From positions 23,056,378 to 23,120,377 of the forward strand of contig NC_086368.1 in NCBI RefSeq assembly GCF_036324505.1: a stretch of DNA of 64,000 nucleotides. Direction: 5' to 3'. Position 1 is the first letter of the stretch, and every line of letters begins with the position of its first letter. Made by a program: the position numbers and the translations under genes. Below the pieces are notes generated by a model. The model was not told the DNA's origin. It saw only the letters and a program-made list of their open reading frames with translations, and ran no database searches. The DNA is from Eleginops maclovinus. Lineage: Eukaryota; Chordata; Actinopteri; Perciformes; Eleginopidae. Shown in pieces: positions 1-20,221 of this stretch.

Positions 1-3000
1 AGTGGATTGTCCTGGTGTCCTGAGAGTCTGTAGCAGTGATGAATTATAGATGAACTGTAGTTGTTGCTCGGTTGTGATAGAATGAAAGATAGCAGCAAAA
101 ACAAATGTTGAGAGTAGAGAAGAAGCGAGACAATGCGTAAAAAAAAAGGGTGGAGGCAGATAAGGATTTAAAAGACTCAGAAAAATGTCAATGGCTGTTG
201 TGATCAGTACAAATGATATACCCTGCATATCATTTAACACCGATGAGGTGTTTATTACAGATTTATTGGTCCCTACAATAAATACCAGACCATTGATTGC
301 ATCGCACAGTTAACTCCCCAGTGATCTGCAGGGTAACAAATGATCATTGATCTAATTGTTCATGATAAGCTCAGTTTGTCTGTAGATATCTCAGTTAACT
401 ACTTATTTGTAATCAATGTTTATTTTTAGAGAAAATAAATAAATAATGTAATTGCCATAGCAAACCAAAGATAATTAATCCCCACACCCATGTTCCCATC
501 CCTTTCAATGACAGTTGTCATTGCATATATTCATGGCTTTACTCCTGTAAAGTGCTCTTACACACATTACTATGCCATACATGTGCATCAAAGCCAGTAG
601 ATGCTTAACATTTGCTGAAGAGGACCATGTAATCTAGATATTGGCTGTCCCTCAGCTAGCATAATTGGAAAATCCGATATCTAGGAATAAGTGAATGAAG
701 AGGGTTTCATCTGAGACCTGCAAAGAAAAAATGGGTTTGAGGTATTGTTTAAACTCAACAGGCCTGGGACAACAGGCTATATTTACACTGAGTAAATCTG
801 ATAGGGTAGAAGATAATACTTTCCAGAATAAGACCCTCCAGGGCATTTCCTAATACATATGCAGAAATTAGCTGCAGTCGACTAAAATACATTGAAGACG
901 CGGTGAGAGAAGGAGGGAACGTCCTTCAAAGAAATAAAATAATCAAGCCTTGCTGAACTTGTCAGGGTCCAACATCGCCCTGAGCTTAAATTGCTCGAGG
1001 ACATGCGGAACTCATTTTTAGCACAAGGATGACTGACAGCTGGTTAAAGCTCTGCAGCTAACAATGTGGCAGACGGGGAAAAAGAAGGCCATTAACCTCT
1101 GACTTTCTTCTGAAGAGGATGACGTTCTGAAAGAAATATAATATAACAAATGCATCATACAGATCTTCTCGACAGTTGGCAAAAGAGAAATAAAAGAAGA
1201 CCTCCGCTGGGATAAAACTCAGAGAGGAGAGCCTGACAGCAGACTAACGAAGCATCTGATCCCCCTACATCTGTATCTGCCCTTTCTTCTACTTTCTTAT
1301 ATTGTGTCAGTCATAACTATGTAATAATCCCCCAATTGCAAAATCCTCCTCCAGCTTCAGTTCTGTCACAGCCTGGTTTTTACTTTGCAACCCAGATTCA
1401 CTTTTGTTTTGGATTTAGGTTGTTCCTGCTTGGCGTTTCACCTCTCTATTTTTGCCTTTCTATGCCTGCTGGCACCTGGTCACTATGTGTTTAGATTGAG
1501 AGGAGCCCAGAAATGTCTTCAACAGAGCAAAATAAAAATAATATACTGGCTGAGGGCTTCCAGGATCTCTGCAAATACAGACACCACCACAGAGATATTT
1601 GGCCTTTATGTTGAAATATGAATAAAGGAATGGTTAAATAGGTGAGTTATGTCATTATTCCAATGGTAAATTATGCAACACACTATTTGTTTTCTCTTAC
1701 TTATCATCTAGCTTATTGAACAAATACAGCAACTGTAAAAAAGTGACACAAAATAAATATAAAGAGACATCACAGATATCATTGTAGAGACATAGAATTA
1801 TAAATGACCAGTCTTGGGTAAATCTTAACATTTAGGGTAAAAATAATATTCAGTAACACACTTTTTACGCTTGTCTCACACACTCATATCGAGAGCTTAT
1901 CTAGAAACAGGCCCAGAGGCACATGACTTAAACACGAGATGGAAGCTTTTTGAAGTGTTATGCTCAGGAGTCATGCCCCTTGACCTCGATTAAGTCCCCT
2001 GAGCACCAAACGAAAAATAAATGTTTCAGGCGGGGAGAGTATGGAGCGATGGGAAAAGAAGGGTGCTGAGCTCAAAGGCTTTTATCTTCTGGCAGATAGG
2101 GAAGAGATCTGTTGGTGGAGGGAATGAGAAAAATAACAACCGCTGGGAGTTTGGTGTCTGGTGTGGATGTACAGATTTATTTTTATTTTTTTACGAAAGT
2201 AAGAAAAGATTTATGGAGCTGAAAAGTTCCTTTGATGACATATATTTTATTTATTTTTTATATATTATTTATTCCTTATACCACATGAATAATCGCCCCT
2301 GTGCTGTACCAGCTTAGCATAACAATTATGAACGGGAGCAACTATTCCTGTCCTGTCCAAATATTACCAAATACGACTCCTAACTCCTATAAAACATACA
2401 GCTGAACACTTAGTATCCTATTTGGTTAATACTCACCCACAGTTATGAGCTGTAGGCTATTTCCTTAAAGCAAGCACAGTTAATCTTCCTTTGAATGCAT
2501 AAAACAAATTGAGTTAAACACATTATTGTAAAATGCACCAATAATTACATCAGGTGCAGTTTAAGTGCATTAATGAGACATGGCTTTATTTAGATATACC
2601 CTTGCTAACGTATTGTACCTATGTTAGCAAGAGGTATCGCTAAAGCTGAGAGCTGGGCTAGGTGTCCCCCCTTTCCTGCAGTTGTTATGCTATGAGCTAT
2701 TAAGATTAGCTAATCGCCTCCTAGCTCCATGCATCATCCAGCTCTCAGTAAGTGTAATTCCCAAATATCAACAATAGGTGAAATCTTAAACAGGAACATT
2801 GAATTCAAGCAATCTATGCCACAATAATTAATCAAGTTATTTCTGGATAGTGGGTGATAACACTTTGAAAAAGAAAGCCTGGACCCACCAATGTTCAAGG
2901 AAGTACACCTAAAATAAGCAGCTTTATGCTATTATCTAGGAGGTCATCGCCTCGTAGAATATCCGTCAGCGAGCAGTAATGGGGTAAATATTGCACCTTT

Positions 3001-5929
3001 GAAACCACTGTGCAGTCATTTTCATTTAGCACACTTTTGCACCACAGGCAGATTTATTTAATGGTCATGTTTGGCCTGTGGGACACTAATACAAATGGTG
3101 ATGTTTTAAAAAGAGCTGGAACAAAACTTTTTAAGTGGACAATATCTGTAACTGGATGCATCCATTCTGTATCAATGAACACACGTTTCTACTTGTTAAG
3201 ACTGTTTGGCAGAATTACCGCAGATATTCAGACACACTTAACCAGAAAAAGCATGAGGGCTTACTTAATGGTTTTATGACAACAATGCGACTCATAAGGC
3301 CTCCATCACCCTTGCTTTTGCATCATTTCCATTGTACCATGACACACAGTTTCCAATAATAAAAGATGCAGATTTGTCCCCTTCATAAAGTAAAGACAGC
3401 CAAATGGTTCATTAATAGTTCATTTCTAGATTTCTGGCTGTATTGACAAATGTCGCAAGCAGATTTTATCCACTGACTAGCTATTTCATGTTCGCCTAGC
3501 TATATTGAGTCAGCCGGTGTCACTGTGTCCAGTTTTCTAATGAGGAGCTTGCACGAGGTCCATAAATACGCACCTGAAGGCTACATATAGTGCATGACAA
3601 AATACAGAACGCATGGTCAAGGTAAAACAACATCATCTTCACCAGTAGATGAAAAAGAAAAAAAGACGCAGTGTTGTTTTTCAACTGCAGGTTTAGCAGG
3701 CCAGGTGCTGTTTTGTTTATACTGTTTTGATGCTACGATTATGTTCCAAAAGATGGATTTGGGGATGATGGCTAACAGAGGAGTTTGCCAAACACTTTGC
3801 TCAATAATACAACAGGATTTTGAGTGTACACAGAGCCGCTAAAGTTGCCATAAACATCTACATTTAATGCATCCAGAAAAAAGGCCCAAGCCTCCATCTT
3901 TTTCTTTTGTACTGTGTTATACGTGGGAGGTTTAAAGATTCATTCACAATTCAAAAGAACTAGCCAAACATTTAACTTTCACCCTTAGCAGTTTACTTAA
4001 TAAATAAACCAACTGAATTTGTGTCTGCAGATCTAAACATATAAACAATTTTACTGAGAGTAGAACGTTTTTGATTACATTTTGCATTGGCCTTACACTT
4101 TGACACACTCACAGAGACAAGTATCTCCTTTGGCTGCTTAAGAGGCAACAAGTTAAGACAAATTGGTCAATACCCCAGAAAATAATCAACTGTGCTAGCT
4201 CCAAAGAAGCTCATTGGCTTTGGAAGCAATGCTGACATCCTTGTACATACTGGGGGGATAAGAGCCCCGTGAGACCTTAGAGCAGATCCATAAAACACCA
4301 ACAAGCACACCAGAAGGTGTTTCTTTAAGTATATCAATACTATTTTAAGCACTAGCTGGAAAAACATTCGTAAAGCGGCCAATCTGTTTTTCAATCCCAC
4401 AACAGGTGCATCCAGTGTAACCAAGCGGGATCCCCGTTAAAAAGGTAATTGCCTCGTCTGCTGTATGAAATGTGGATTTCATTAGTTTGACTGACAGAGC
4501 ATAAAGTGAGTAGAAGAAACAAAACGACAATTATCAAATGATGTTTTACCATGCCTGGACTAGGGCTTTTCCTGGATAGAAAGAGGACACAAACTAGCCT
4601 GCAGCTTCCTGAAGAGCTGTCACATTGATGCAGTACACTCAGACAAAATCTTCAGAGCACATCATTCCCTGGCCTCTCCGGTTTCCTGGCGCTTGAGTGA
4701 GAGAAAAAAAAACATGTAAAAGGTTCCTTTAAAGACCAAGAAATAACCATAGAGGGTTACTTTCTTTTATGTGGAAACTTGCACCAGAGGCTTCATATAC
4801 AGCACTTTTGATCTTTTGAGACATGTTCCCGAGCTGCCAACATGCGTGTGTTTGTTTGTGTGCACGAGTCTCTGCATCTCCGGAAGATGATAAGCCTGGG
4901 ATTTAGGGCATGGTTTTTCTAGGTTATACCTAAAAGCCACCTGTCCGACTAAACACAGTCGGATGATTTAAAATATTAGTACAAGTATAAGTGCCCATGT
5001 GACTGGAGAGGAAATCTCTCTGTCAAACCAAAAAGCCAAATAACACAGTCTGCCTGAAATAATAAGCTGGAGCTTTCTGCTGAATGTTACATACAGTCCG
5101 TCAGAATTTCAGAGTAATTCTTTAAATTGTTGATGCAGGATTAACACCGAGCAGGCTGTTTTTGACGACCACACTGTTGACAAACCGCAACTCTTAAAGC
5201 ATGAAAGATTCTAGACATTAAAATCCTCCGGGTCTTTAAAGAGACAAATTTGAAGGATTTGCGGTTATGGAACCGCTCACAGGCTCTTTTCTGGCACTAA
5301 ACACCAATTAAGTTTCATTCACAATGAACTCAACCGTTTCATTTTAAGTGAAAGTGAAAGTTTCTAAGTTGAGTTTCTTAAGAATATCGCAATGATAGTC
5401 TTTAGTTTGGTAATGATCAAATGTTTAAGACATGGATCTCTGTGGAAGAGTAGGACAGACAGAAAACAACTTGCTAAAAGCAAAGTCATTGCTGAATTTT
5501 CTCTCTCAAGCCATGTCATTATCTCAAACTTTTTGGGAGAGTCGCATTTCAACACCACAGAGGGAACCTGAAAGGCAGGCATTTCATTTATGGTATTCTG
5601 ATTAAATGGGATGTTATTCATGCATTTTTTATGTGGCGGCTGACAATCATTCGGGCAAAAGAGTTTATTGGCAAACAATGTTTCATCTACAAAACAGCAA
5701 AAACGGTCAGTGGTGTTCTATGTCAACAAACTGACTGAAGACTTAGTCAGATTTGGGGTTTAGCTTCTAACCTACAGAATACAATTGTTGAGATTATTAT
5801 TTATGGACTCTGTGTGACATGGACATTTTATGCGATGTTATTTATGTGTTTATACTGGCACAGCGCACCAAAACATAAGCCAGCAAAAACTGTGCCTTCT
5901 GTTGCTTTACACAGGATGCATGCACAACG

Positions 5930-5930
<1 letters not shown>
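1..5930. other. Gene-less stretch, 5' part of the desert
   Basis: AT-rich DNA with no open frame that looks coding. Short open frames here have no recognisable motif, no plausible splice context and low-complexity composition. The only structure I could pick out is a pair of inverted repeats near 2.6-2.75 kb, listed separately. It lies far downstream of drd5, which is on the minus strand, so distal regulatory elements are possible but cannot be shown from one sequence. Confidence 0.6.
2596..2748. repeat. Nested inverted repeats (structured non-coding DNA)
   Basis: Two dyads lie side by side. CTTGCTAAC at 2601-2609 pairs with GTTAGCAAG at 2623-2631, and the arms extend outward (ATACC / GGTAT) past one bulged base. 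CTGAGAGCTGG at 2646-2656 pairs perfectly with CCAGCTCTCAG at 2738-2748, with further partial pairing inside (GGCTAGG against CCTAGC). It could be a decayed MITE or foldback, or chance. I do not recognise a family. Confidence 0.45.

Positions 5931-6018
<88 letters not shown>
5931..6018. repeat. (CA)n microsatellite
   Basis: About 88 bp of uninterrupted CA dinucleotide. It produces long poly-TH and poly-CV open frames on the two strands, which are artefacts. Confidence 0.98.
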
Positions 6019-6019
<1 letters not shown>

Positions 6020-6150
6020 GCCACAACAACGCAGCAAATCGAGGAGGGGACAAAATGTGCAGATGATTTACTGGTGACAGAATGCTACCAACAAGCTTTT
6101 TGTTTTCTCATTAACAAACGCCCGATAACCTGGAAAACCAAATCACTTTT

Positions 6151-6151
<1 letters not shown>

Positions 6152-6231
<80 letters not shown>
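6152..6231. repeat. (AC)n microsatellite
   Basis: About 80 bp of pure AC, in the same orientation as the preceding array and only ~133 bp from it. The sequence between the two arrays is unique. Confidence 0.98.
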
Positions 6232-7784
6232 GATACATGCACAGGACAATTTATTAAGAGATGGACTGACACTTGGAGCTAAATTCTTCCTGAAAATCCA
6301 TCTTTTTTTTCATCATGCTCACCTAAGAGCAGTTTGAGCCTGCACACATGAGTTTGACCTCTATAGGTTGGAGAAAACATGTCACCCAGATTTGCAATGC
6401 TGATTTTTCACCATGAGATTATGTGGCATGACTGTGAAGGAGAACCACACTCAGTGTAAATTCATTAAAAATGATTTCCACACTCCCCTCGTTTATTTTG
6501 CCTTCTCACAGCACCTTGGCCAATCACTGCCATCACCAGAGCACAGCAACAGCCAAATGTCACTCGAAACCAGATGCAGCGATACAATTCCAATTTGTTT
6601 GCATAATTAATATAAAATCCACCATACTGAATTCCCTGAATTCATAGAACCTTTCAGCACGCAGAGTAAATCATCTTCCCGTGGCAGTTCAAGTGTTTGC
6701 AACTTCTCCAGGAAAAAAGGAATATTAATATTCAATCACAGGCCAAGAAGCATCGCATGAATATCAAGGTGAGTACATTTGCCACTTCACATTCATACTT
6801 TGGATTCAAGAGATTTTGAACTAGATTAAAGAGGAGAGGCGTGATTTGCAGCTCAACTCTGCATGCAGTACAGCCAGAAGGATCTCTCCAAGCACACTGA
6901 GCAAAGTGTCTCTGAGCTTACAAGAAGGCTGTAATGGAAATTCTCTCTCACATTCAGACAGGATTTTCAAGCATGCTGCAACAGTAAATCTCAGGTGTGT
7001 GCTCCTCTCGTTCCATAGTTTCCTCTGCTCCGCTAAGCTGAGGTGAATATAGCATCAAGAGAAATGTCTCCATCCTGAATGTTTGGCAAACAGTAATTAG
7101 CACCATGGGATGATTGATTGGCTTTCGGGAAACATTTCTACATACCCTAAAAATCTGTCAAAGTATTTCTGCAATATGTGAATATATACATTTTTAAAGA
7201 GCAGCAACACTTGACTGCTAATGTGTGCCAGGATAGCAAGGCACAGAGACTCTCATCTGATCTGGCAAAAGTTTATTCAGGAAATACTTTTTCTCTGATT
7301 AGAGAATATTTATACACATGTGCACAAGATGAAAGAAATGTAAATAGCCTTTGGCGATTTGACCGCATCGTAATATAGGGAGTTGTAGCCAAAGGTATAT
7401 TAGGAAACCCCCTGGGGTATAGATATAATGATAGGATGAAGAGGATGCTGCAGATCTGGATTTGGTGATGGACCTCTGACGAGCTAAACCAGGCAAATCT
7501 AAAAGTGAGATCACAATGATACCGAGATAAGCCTATTAGAGGCAGCTGGGAAAGTGGGAGAGAGACAGAATAACATTTGTAGTCTTCCTGATTGAACTTG
7601 CGCTGCGCCTGATTTGACATAGTGTGAGTCCATGGCCTGACCTGTAACTTACTGGGGCGGTGGTGAGCGGTGAAATCATGTCCAGAGTCACAGGTCAGAT
7701 ATACTGAAGTTACCAATGAGCAAAGTTTGTTCTTTATATTTTCCATTATCAACCTACTTTTTCTCCTGAGTGCAAACGATGTGG
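6232..7784. other. Gene-less stretch
   Basis: No supported gene. A 159-codon minus-strand open frame spans about 7273-7752, but it has no recognisable domain and no conserved motif, so I do not annotate it. Confidence 0.55.
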
Positions 7785-8022
7785 GCGGCAGCAGCTCAGT
7801 CTCTAGAGTCTTTGCTTGGGAACCTGAGGGTCAGCGGATCCAGGATGAGGTGTGTTTTGGTACCTGGAAAGCTGCCAGTTCACCTGACCCACACACTACT
7901 CCCCGGACGCTGGACTTTATAATGCCTGCCCTCTGCTACTTATACTAGAAAATGTTAAATGCAGAGACTACATTTCACTGTGTGTGCAGTGGTGCGTACG
8001 TGTGTAAATGTTTTTGTATCGG
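7785..8022 (+). mobile_element. tRNA-derived SINE copy (degenerate)
   Basis: The head, starting GGGCGGCAGCAGCTCAGT, is followed by a region ending GGGAACCTGAGGGTCAGCGG, which resembles a decayed box-B tRNA part. A middle section about gains of 'gccagttcacctg' type follows, then a tail containing ATGCAGAGACTACATTTCAC, typical of a common teleost SINE as I remember it. The boundaries are approximate. Related fragments lie at 9.5, 15.0 and 29.1 kb. Confidence 0.6.
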
Positions 8023-9471
8023 GGAAGGGCTACAGGTTGTTTCACAATACAAGTACCCAAGAGTCCTGTTTGATTCAGAGATAACCTGAAGACTCAGGTG
8101 AAAAAAGCCTAAAGAAAAAGTCTCAAACCACTTTTTGTCAAGCTGGGCGAACATCATTTAACATGCAAACGCTTGCCTTCTTTGCAAGATTATACACAGC
8201 CTTTCCTCACATCCGCTCAGACAGTGTATCAGCAAACAGACAACTCTACAGGAGGTGCAGCAAGAGGAGGTTGTTTGGTTCAGGAAAAGTTATTTTTATT
8301 CCATCTCTTTGAAGCTTCACAAAAATGGACCTCCATTCCAGCACCAATTAGAAATCATGCAACATTCAGTTCATTTAATCTCATTTAAAAGCAAGAATGA
8401 GCTCTGTCAACACTAAAACAGTCTATTGCACTGCACAGTCCTCCGTCTTTCTGTGCTGCCCTCTCTCTATTTAATGTGTATGTTTTGTTGAATAGTTTTT
8501 ATTAGCATTTCCAGTAAAATAGGCCTCAATGGTACATGTGTTTACTGTTGAATTTAGTTGGTATTTTCCTTATTTGTTTTAAGAAATCCAGTAACATTCA
8601 TCCTCTGACAGATATCCTCTAGACTAACTCTGGCGTATTCACAGAAGTGTTTATTAATGTGCACTGCCCCTGTTAAATCAATTCATAATAATATGCATTT
8701 CGAATTTCAAATCAATCTAAAAAGGTTTGATATCCGTGGGCCACAATGAATCATTTCTGAATAAGCGCTAACATACAAATACATTTATCCATAAATAAAT
8801 TAGACAGTTTAGGTGTTAGTGTGTTTTTTCAGTTTGGGCTTCCCCAGTAGCTCACCTGGTATTGTGAGCCCTACATACTGCGTCTTGGTATTTCCGTCAG
8901 TTTAGTTCATTCATTGCTATTGTATCAAGAGAAAACAGATTGAATGAAAAACAGCTCTTCTCAGTGCAATCTGTGACAGATTAAAATGATCCGAGGTGAA
9001 GATTTCATTTATAAAATTGCCACCATACACACAATGTTTAAAATAATGAAGGAAACAAGTGATGTACATCTGTTCTGAAATGTTTTCCACAGAAATGCCT
9101 ACATTGAAATGCTTGAAGTAGAAAAGTAGAAAGAAAACATTGTCCGTTTTTTCTAGTTTTTACTTATTTTCTCAGAACAATACATTTAATTCTGTAAACT
9201 GGTTTTCCGACGTAGCTACCTACGTCATCTTTTAATACCTCAGCTGGCAGGAAATGAAGAGAAAACATGAACAAATGAGGTTTTGTTCATGCAGAGGCCA
9301 TGAAAGATAGAATAGAAAATTGGATTGAACCTCAAAGTATGGCACTGAATATAAATACTAAATGATTGGATTTGCATTAAAACCATTATACTGTGCATTT
9401 AAGATAAGTCGTTTCCAAGATAAACGTTTCATTCAGTTTCTGAAAGGTGAAGACTACAATTAGAAGAACAT
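8023..9471. other. Gene-less stretch
   Basis: No coding region supported. A weak tRNA-like segment near 8.84 kb is listed separately; otherwise it is AT-rich unique-looking sequence. Confidence 0.55.
8838..8905 (+). mobile_element. Possible tRNA-derived SINE head
   Basis: CCCCAGTAGCTCACCTGGTA resembles a tRNA A-box region as found in SINE heads, followed by a segment like the ending of a tRNA-derived promoter. Only ~70 bp is recognisable and no tail is seen. Weak call from memory of fish repeats. Confidence 0.3.
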
Positions 9472-9606
9472 ACCCTTAATCGTCCCACAGAGCGGCAATT
9501 TACATTCTCGATTGACCCCTCCTTGTTTTAGGAGCAGTGGGCTGCCATCATGTACCTTCCGGTTCCCAAGCAGAATCCCTATGGACTTCGCCACTGCTGT
9601 CCCAGA
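9472..9606 (-). mobile_element. tRNA-derived SINE fragment, antisense
   Basis: Read on the minus strand it contains GTGGCGAAGTCCATAGGGAT, then GGGAACCGGAAGG, GGCAGCCCACTGCTCC and a tail CTCTGTGGGACGATTAAGGG. The copy at 15.0 kb shares the same blocks in the same order, including an identical CTCTGTGGGACGATTAAGG tail. The middle of the element is deleted relative to that copy. Confidence 0.65.
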
Positions 9607-14995
<5,389 letters not shown>

Positions 14996-15215
14996 GGGGC
15001 GGTGGTGGTGACGTCCATAGGGACTTGGCTAGTGAACCGGAAGGCCATCGGTTCAAGACCAAGAAAGACCAAGTGTTATCGAGGTGTGACTGCGCAACGC
15101 ACCGTTCCCTACACTGCTCCTCAGGCGCCGTACATAATGGGAGCCCAATGCTCCTCACACTAGGATGGATCAAATGCAGAATTTTAATTTCCCCTCTGTG
15201 GGACGATTAAGGGTT
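14996..15215 (+). mobile_element. tRNA-derived SINE copy
   Basis: The order of blocks is: head GGGGCGGTGGTGGTGACGTC, then ATAGGGACTTGGCTAGTGAA, a box-B-like GGTTCAAGACC, a central region with ACTGCTCCTCAGGCGCC, and a tail AATTTCCCCTCTGTGGGACG ending ATTAAGG. The tRNA-like head with box B followed by a fixed tail is the hallmark of a tRNA-derived SINE. The short overlapping open frames here are not genes. Confidence 0.75.
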
Positions 15216-16159
15216 CCTTCTATTCTATGCTTTTTAGAAGTGTCAGGTTTGTGAAGACAGTGCAAGTGACAGTTCTCTCTGAACATTAAGTGGTCTGCAT
15301 TGTTGACAATCCATCCTCTAGTATCGACCCAGATTGATTGAAATTTTTAGATGAGGTGTTACTAAAAAACAAGTACCAGCCACAACCTTGGTTAATGGAA
15401 AACCAAAAATGAGCCAACTCATATTTCTATGCACCTTACACACATAACTTGTTGGCATTCTGATGTTTGTGAGCAGTTGTGTGTGATATTTGTAATCCAC
15501 TTTCATCCGAGTCAAAATGAAGAAAGATTATGTGGCATGTCTCGATACACGCGGTTCCTGAAACTAGACACCATCAGGTATGATTTACTGGCCTAGAGTG
15601 GAGGAGATATTTTAATATGACACCATCCCTATGCACTTGCGTTCCTGCTCTGTTGGATTTCTGATTAGAGTTTTACTGCTATATAATTTGAAAGAGCCGA
15701 GCACTGACTGGAATTTTCTCACTCCCTTATCCTGATTAAATTAGTTTTTTTATACTCTTTGTGTGTTGCCTGTAGAACAAATCAATAATATTAGAATATA
15801 TCGATTGTGTTAACGCCATGACTGACATACAGTACGCTACATCATTGGTCTTCAAATATTCACACATTTCAGCAAAGAAAAAAAAGATTTATGGTGGGAG
15901 TCTGAAGAAAGTGTGCTCCTGTGTCAGTGCAGAATTGTCATCAGACATCCTTTTGTTTCTCTGGGAAACATAATCTTGTATAAATGTCAAACCTGCACCC
16001 ACTCTCATTTATCATGTTCCAATCATATTTGTTTGGCCAATATTTGCTGCCTTAGAATATTACTGACTGCATTTCTATTTGTCTTTGAAGAAAGGTACAT
16101 TGTCTGACATTAGAGAGTGGCAACCCACTAATCAGTTCCTCCACAGTTCCCTTTGATAA
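15216..16159. other. Gene-less stretch
   Basis: I see nothing coding or clearly structured here. Confidence 0.5.
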
Positions 16160-18359
<2,200 letters not shown>

Positions 18360-18760
18360 TTTATGTTTAGTTTCACTTCCTGTCTGCGTTTCCCTCCTGT
18401 GCCTGATTATGTCACTGTGTTCACCTGTTGCCCCTGTGTTTCTCCTTCCCTCTCCAGCTGTGTCTTGTCTTGTGATTACCCTTATGTATTTAGTCTCTAT
18501 TGCCCTTTTGTCCCTTGGTCGGTTGTCGTCATTTCCCACCTGATCTTGTCCATGCTACCTGCCTGTTCCTGCCCGTCCGTATGTCTGCTCCTGTTCCTGG
18601 TGTCCCTGTGTCCCCTGGTTAGTGTAGGTGAGTGTTTTCTTTGTTAGAGAGTACAGCTTTGATTTGAATTAAGCTCGCCTTTTGTTTGGACCCATACCTG
18701 CCTCCCTTTGTTTTACTGCACTTGGGTCCTGTTTCCCCAACCCCTGACATACACATGGTT
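18360..18760 (+). mobile_element. Possible non-LTR retrotransposon 3' end
   Basis: A pyrimidine-rich, CCTGT/CTTGT-laden stretch ends with TGCACTTGGGTCCTGTTTCC and CCAACCCCTGACA. I associate this type of ending with 3' untranslated tails of dispersed fish retroelements. No reverse transcriptase segment remains. The family cannot be assigned by eye, and the boundaries are rough. Confidence 0.35.
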
Positions 18761-19646
18761 TGTTGATATGTTGGACATACCCAAATGCTATTGCTTATAT
18801 CTAAAATAAATAACAATTAGTGTTCAACAAGTGGAAATGATGTGAAGATATTTGTAATCATTATTCTTACTGGTGAAAAATAAATGACTAGTTAATCATT
18901 AAATATATTCTTTATCACCAGTCATACTGTAATTTGTATAGGTGAAAATATATTTGTATCATCGTCAGCAATTATGAGCAGCAATTTCACTTGTGGAAAT
19001 CACATTTTGTCATGTGAAATTTAATTTCCACCAGTGATACAGTCAGCATCTGCTCTCCGTCCGCTCCCTCACCCCCTCTGCTCCGGCTTCATGGTCGGGA
19101 CACATTTGGGGAAGAGGGCCCTGCTTATTTTGTTCTTCAGGAATGATTCCCCATTGGGCATTGGATTTGTTTCCTGCAGTAGCTGCATGTCTGAATGAAT
19201 TTTTCATCAAAAAACTGTGTACTTCTTTATCTGCTGCCATATCTTCGAAAATGTGGCAAGGACTTTCAAAACAGCCCATCCCTTTCTCTGACGTTGACGT
19301 AGGTCTATATGGTGGAATAATTGCTCATTGGTCCTCCAGAGTCCAGTTTCAATTATCCTGTCTTCAGATAAATAAAGGGGAAGGAATGGTAGGGTTTATA
19401 TGTCCATTAATAGGCCATTTCCAAAGATCACTCATTTGTAACTCAATTACTATCCATATTGCATCACATGCATCCGCATTATTAAAGGTATGAGTGAACC
19501 TGATTGTTATCCAGGCTGCCAGATGATATAACATTCCAACAGTGATGAAATTCAGCTTCTCTAGAATTTCATTTAATGGCATCAGGAAATGTTGAGTTGT
19601 TTTTCAGTGGATCAAAACTTAATGGCTAATAGTGATAATGACTAAA

Positions 19647-19674
19647 CTTAGTCCCAATCACTATTGGGACTAAG
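19647..19674. repeat. Perfect 12-bp inverted repeat with 4-base loop
   Basis: CTTAGTCCCAAT, loop CACT, ATTGGGACTAAG. Every arm base pairs. A second, competing dyad overlaps it: AATAGTGA about 30 bases upstream pairs with TCACTATT, which spans the loop. There is no T-run after it and no gene nearby. Confidence 0.85.
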
Positions 19675-20039
19675 GGAGACAGGAAACGATGTGATTGCCA
19701 ACCAACCAAGTCCAAAAATATTGTGTTTGGATGTGATGGTACATAATACACCAACGATATCATCATCAGTGGGACTGAATGGCAATTAGTAACTGACAGT
19801 AAAATATCCTGGATTATAATTGGTTGCATGCAGACATTAAATGATGCAGACTCATCAGCCTTTTGATTAGAACACAGACTTAAACAATCGGTGTCTATAT
19901 GGAGTTTGAAGATCATAATAGCAAGGGGTTGTTACCTCTATATACATCTCTGGAGGATGAGCAGACACGAGTTCATGTTGTTTGGAGTTTGTGTGATTGT
20001 TTACAGCTGAGGTCCAGCACACAGACCTCAGTTCTGAGC

Positions 20040-20221
20040 GCGAGTCTCCCTCGCAGACGCAGAGTATAAAGGCAGCATCTGTTCACCTCATCTGTGGAGT
20101 CACACATTAAACCAGGAGACAGTGTTTCTGAAGCTTTCAGAGACATGCTCGCACTGATGCACAAGGCTTTTGTTAATGGCACAAAAGAGCTTAACAATCC
20201 ATTATACGGGACAGTGATTTA
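20040..20221 (+). promoter_or_regulatory. Possible TATA promoter with short open frame
   Basis: A patch with more G+C and CpG than its surroundings carries TATAAA at 20,065-20,070. An ATG at 20,144 opens a 25-codon frame ending in TAA. I recognise no product. It could equally be chance in non-coding DNA. Confidence 0.2.

Noticed and set aside
5814..6337. Poly-TH / poly-CV open frames over CA repeats (also at 12.3, 16.2, 24.6, 28.1 and 50.2 kb)
   Set aside because: They are translations of CA/TG microsatellites, open in several frames on both strands, with no codon-usage or splice support.
7273..7752. 159-codon minus-strand open frame
   Set aside because: No recognisable domain, composition like random AT-rich DNA, no neighbouring exon.
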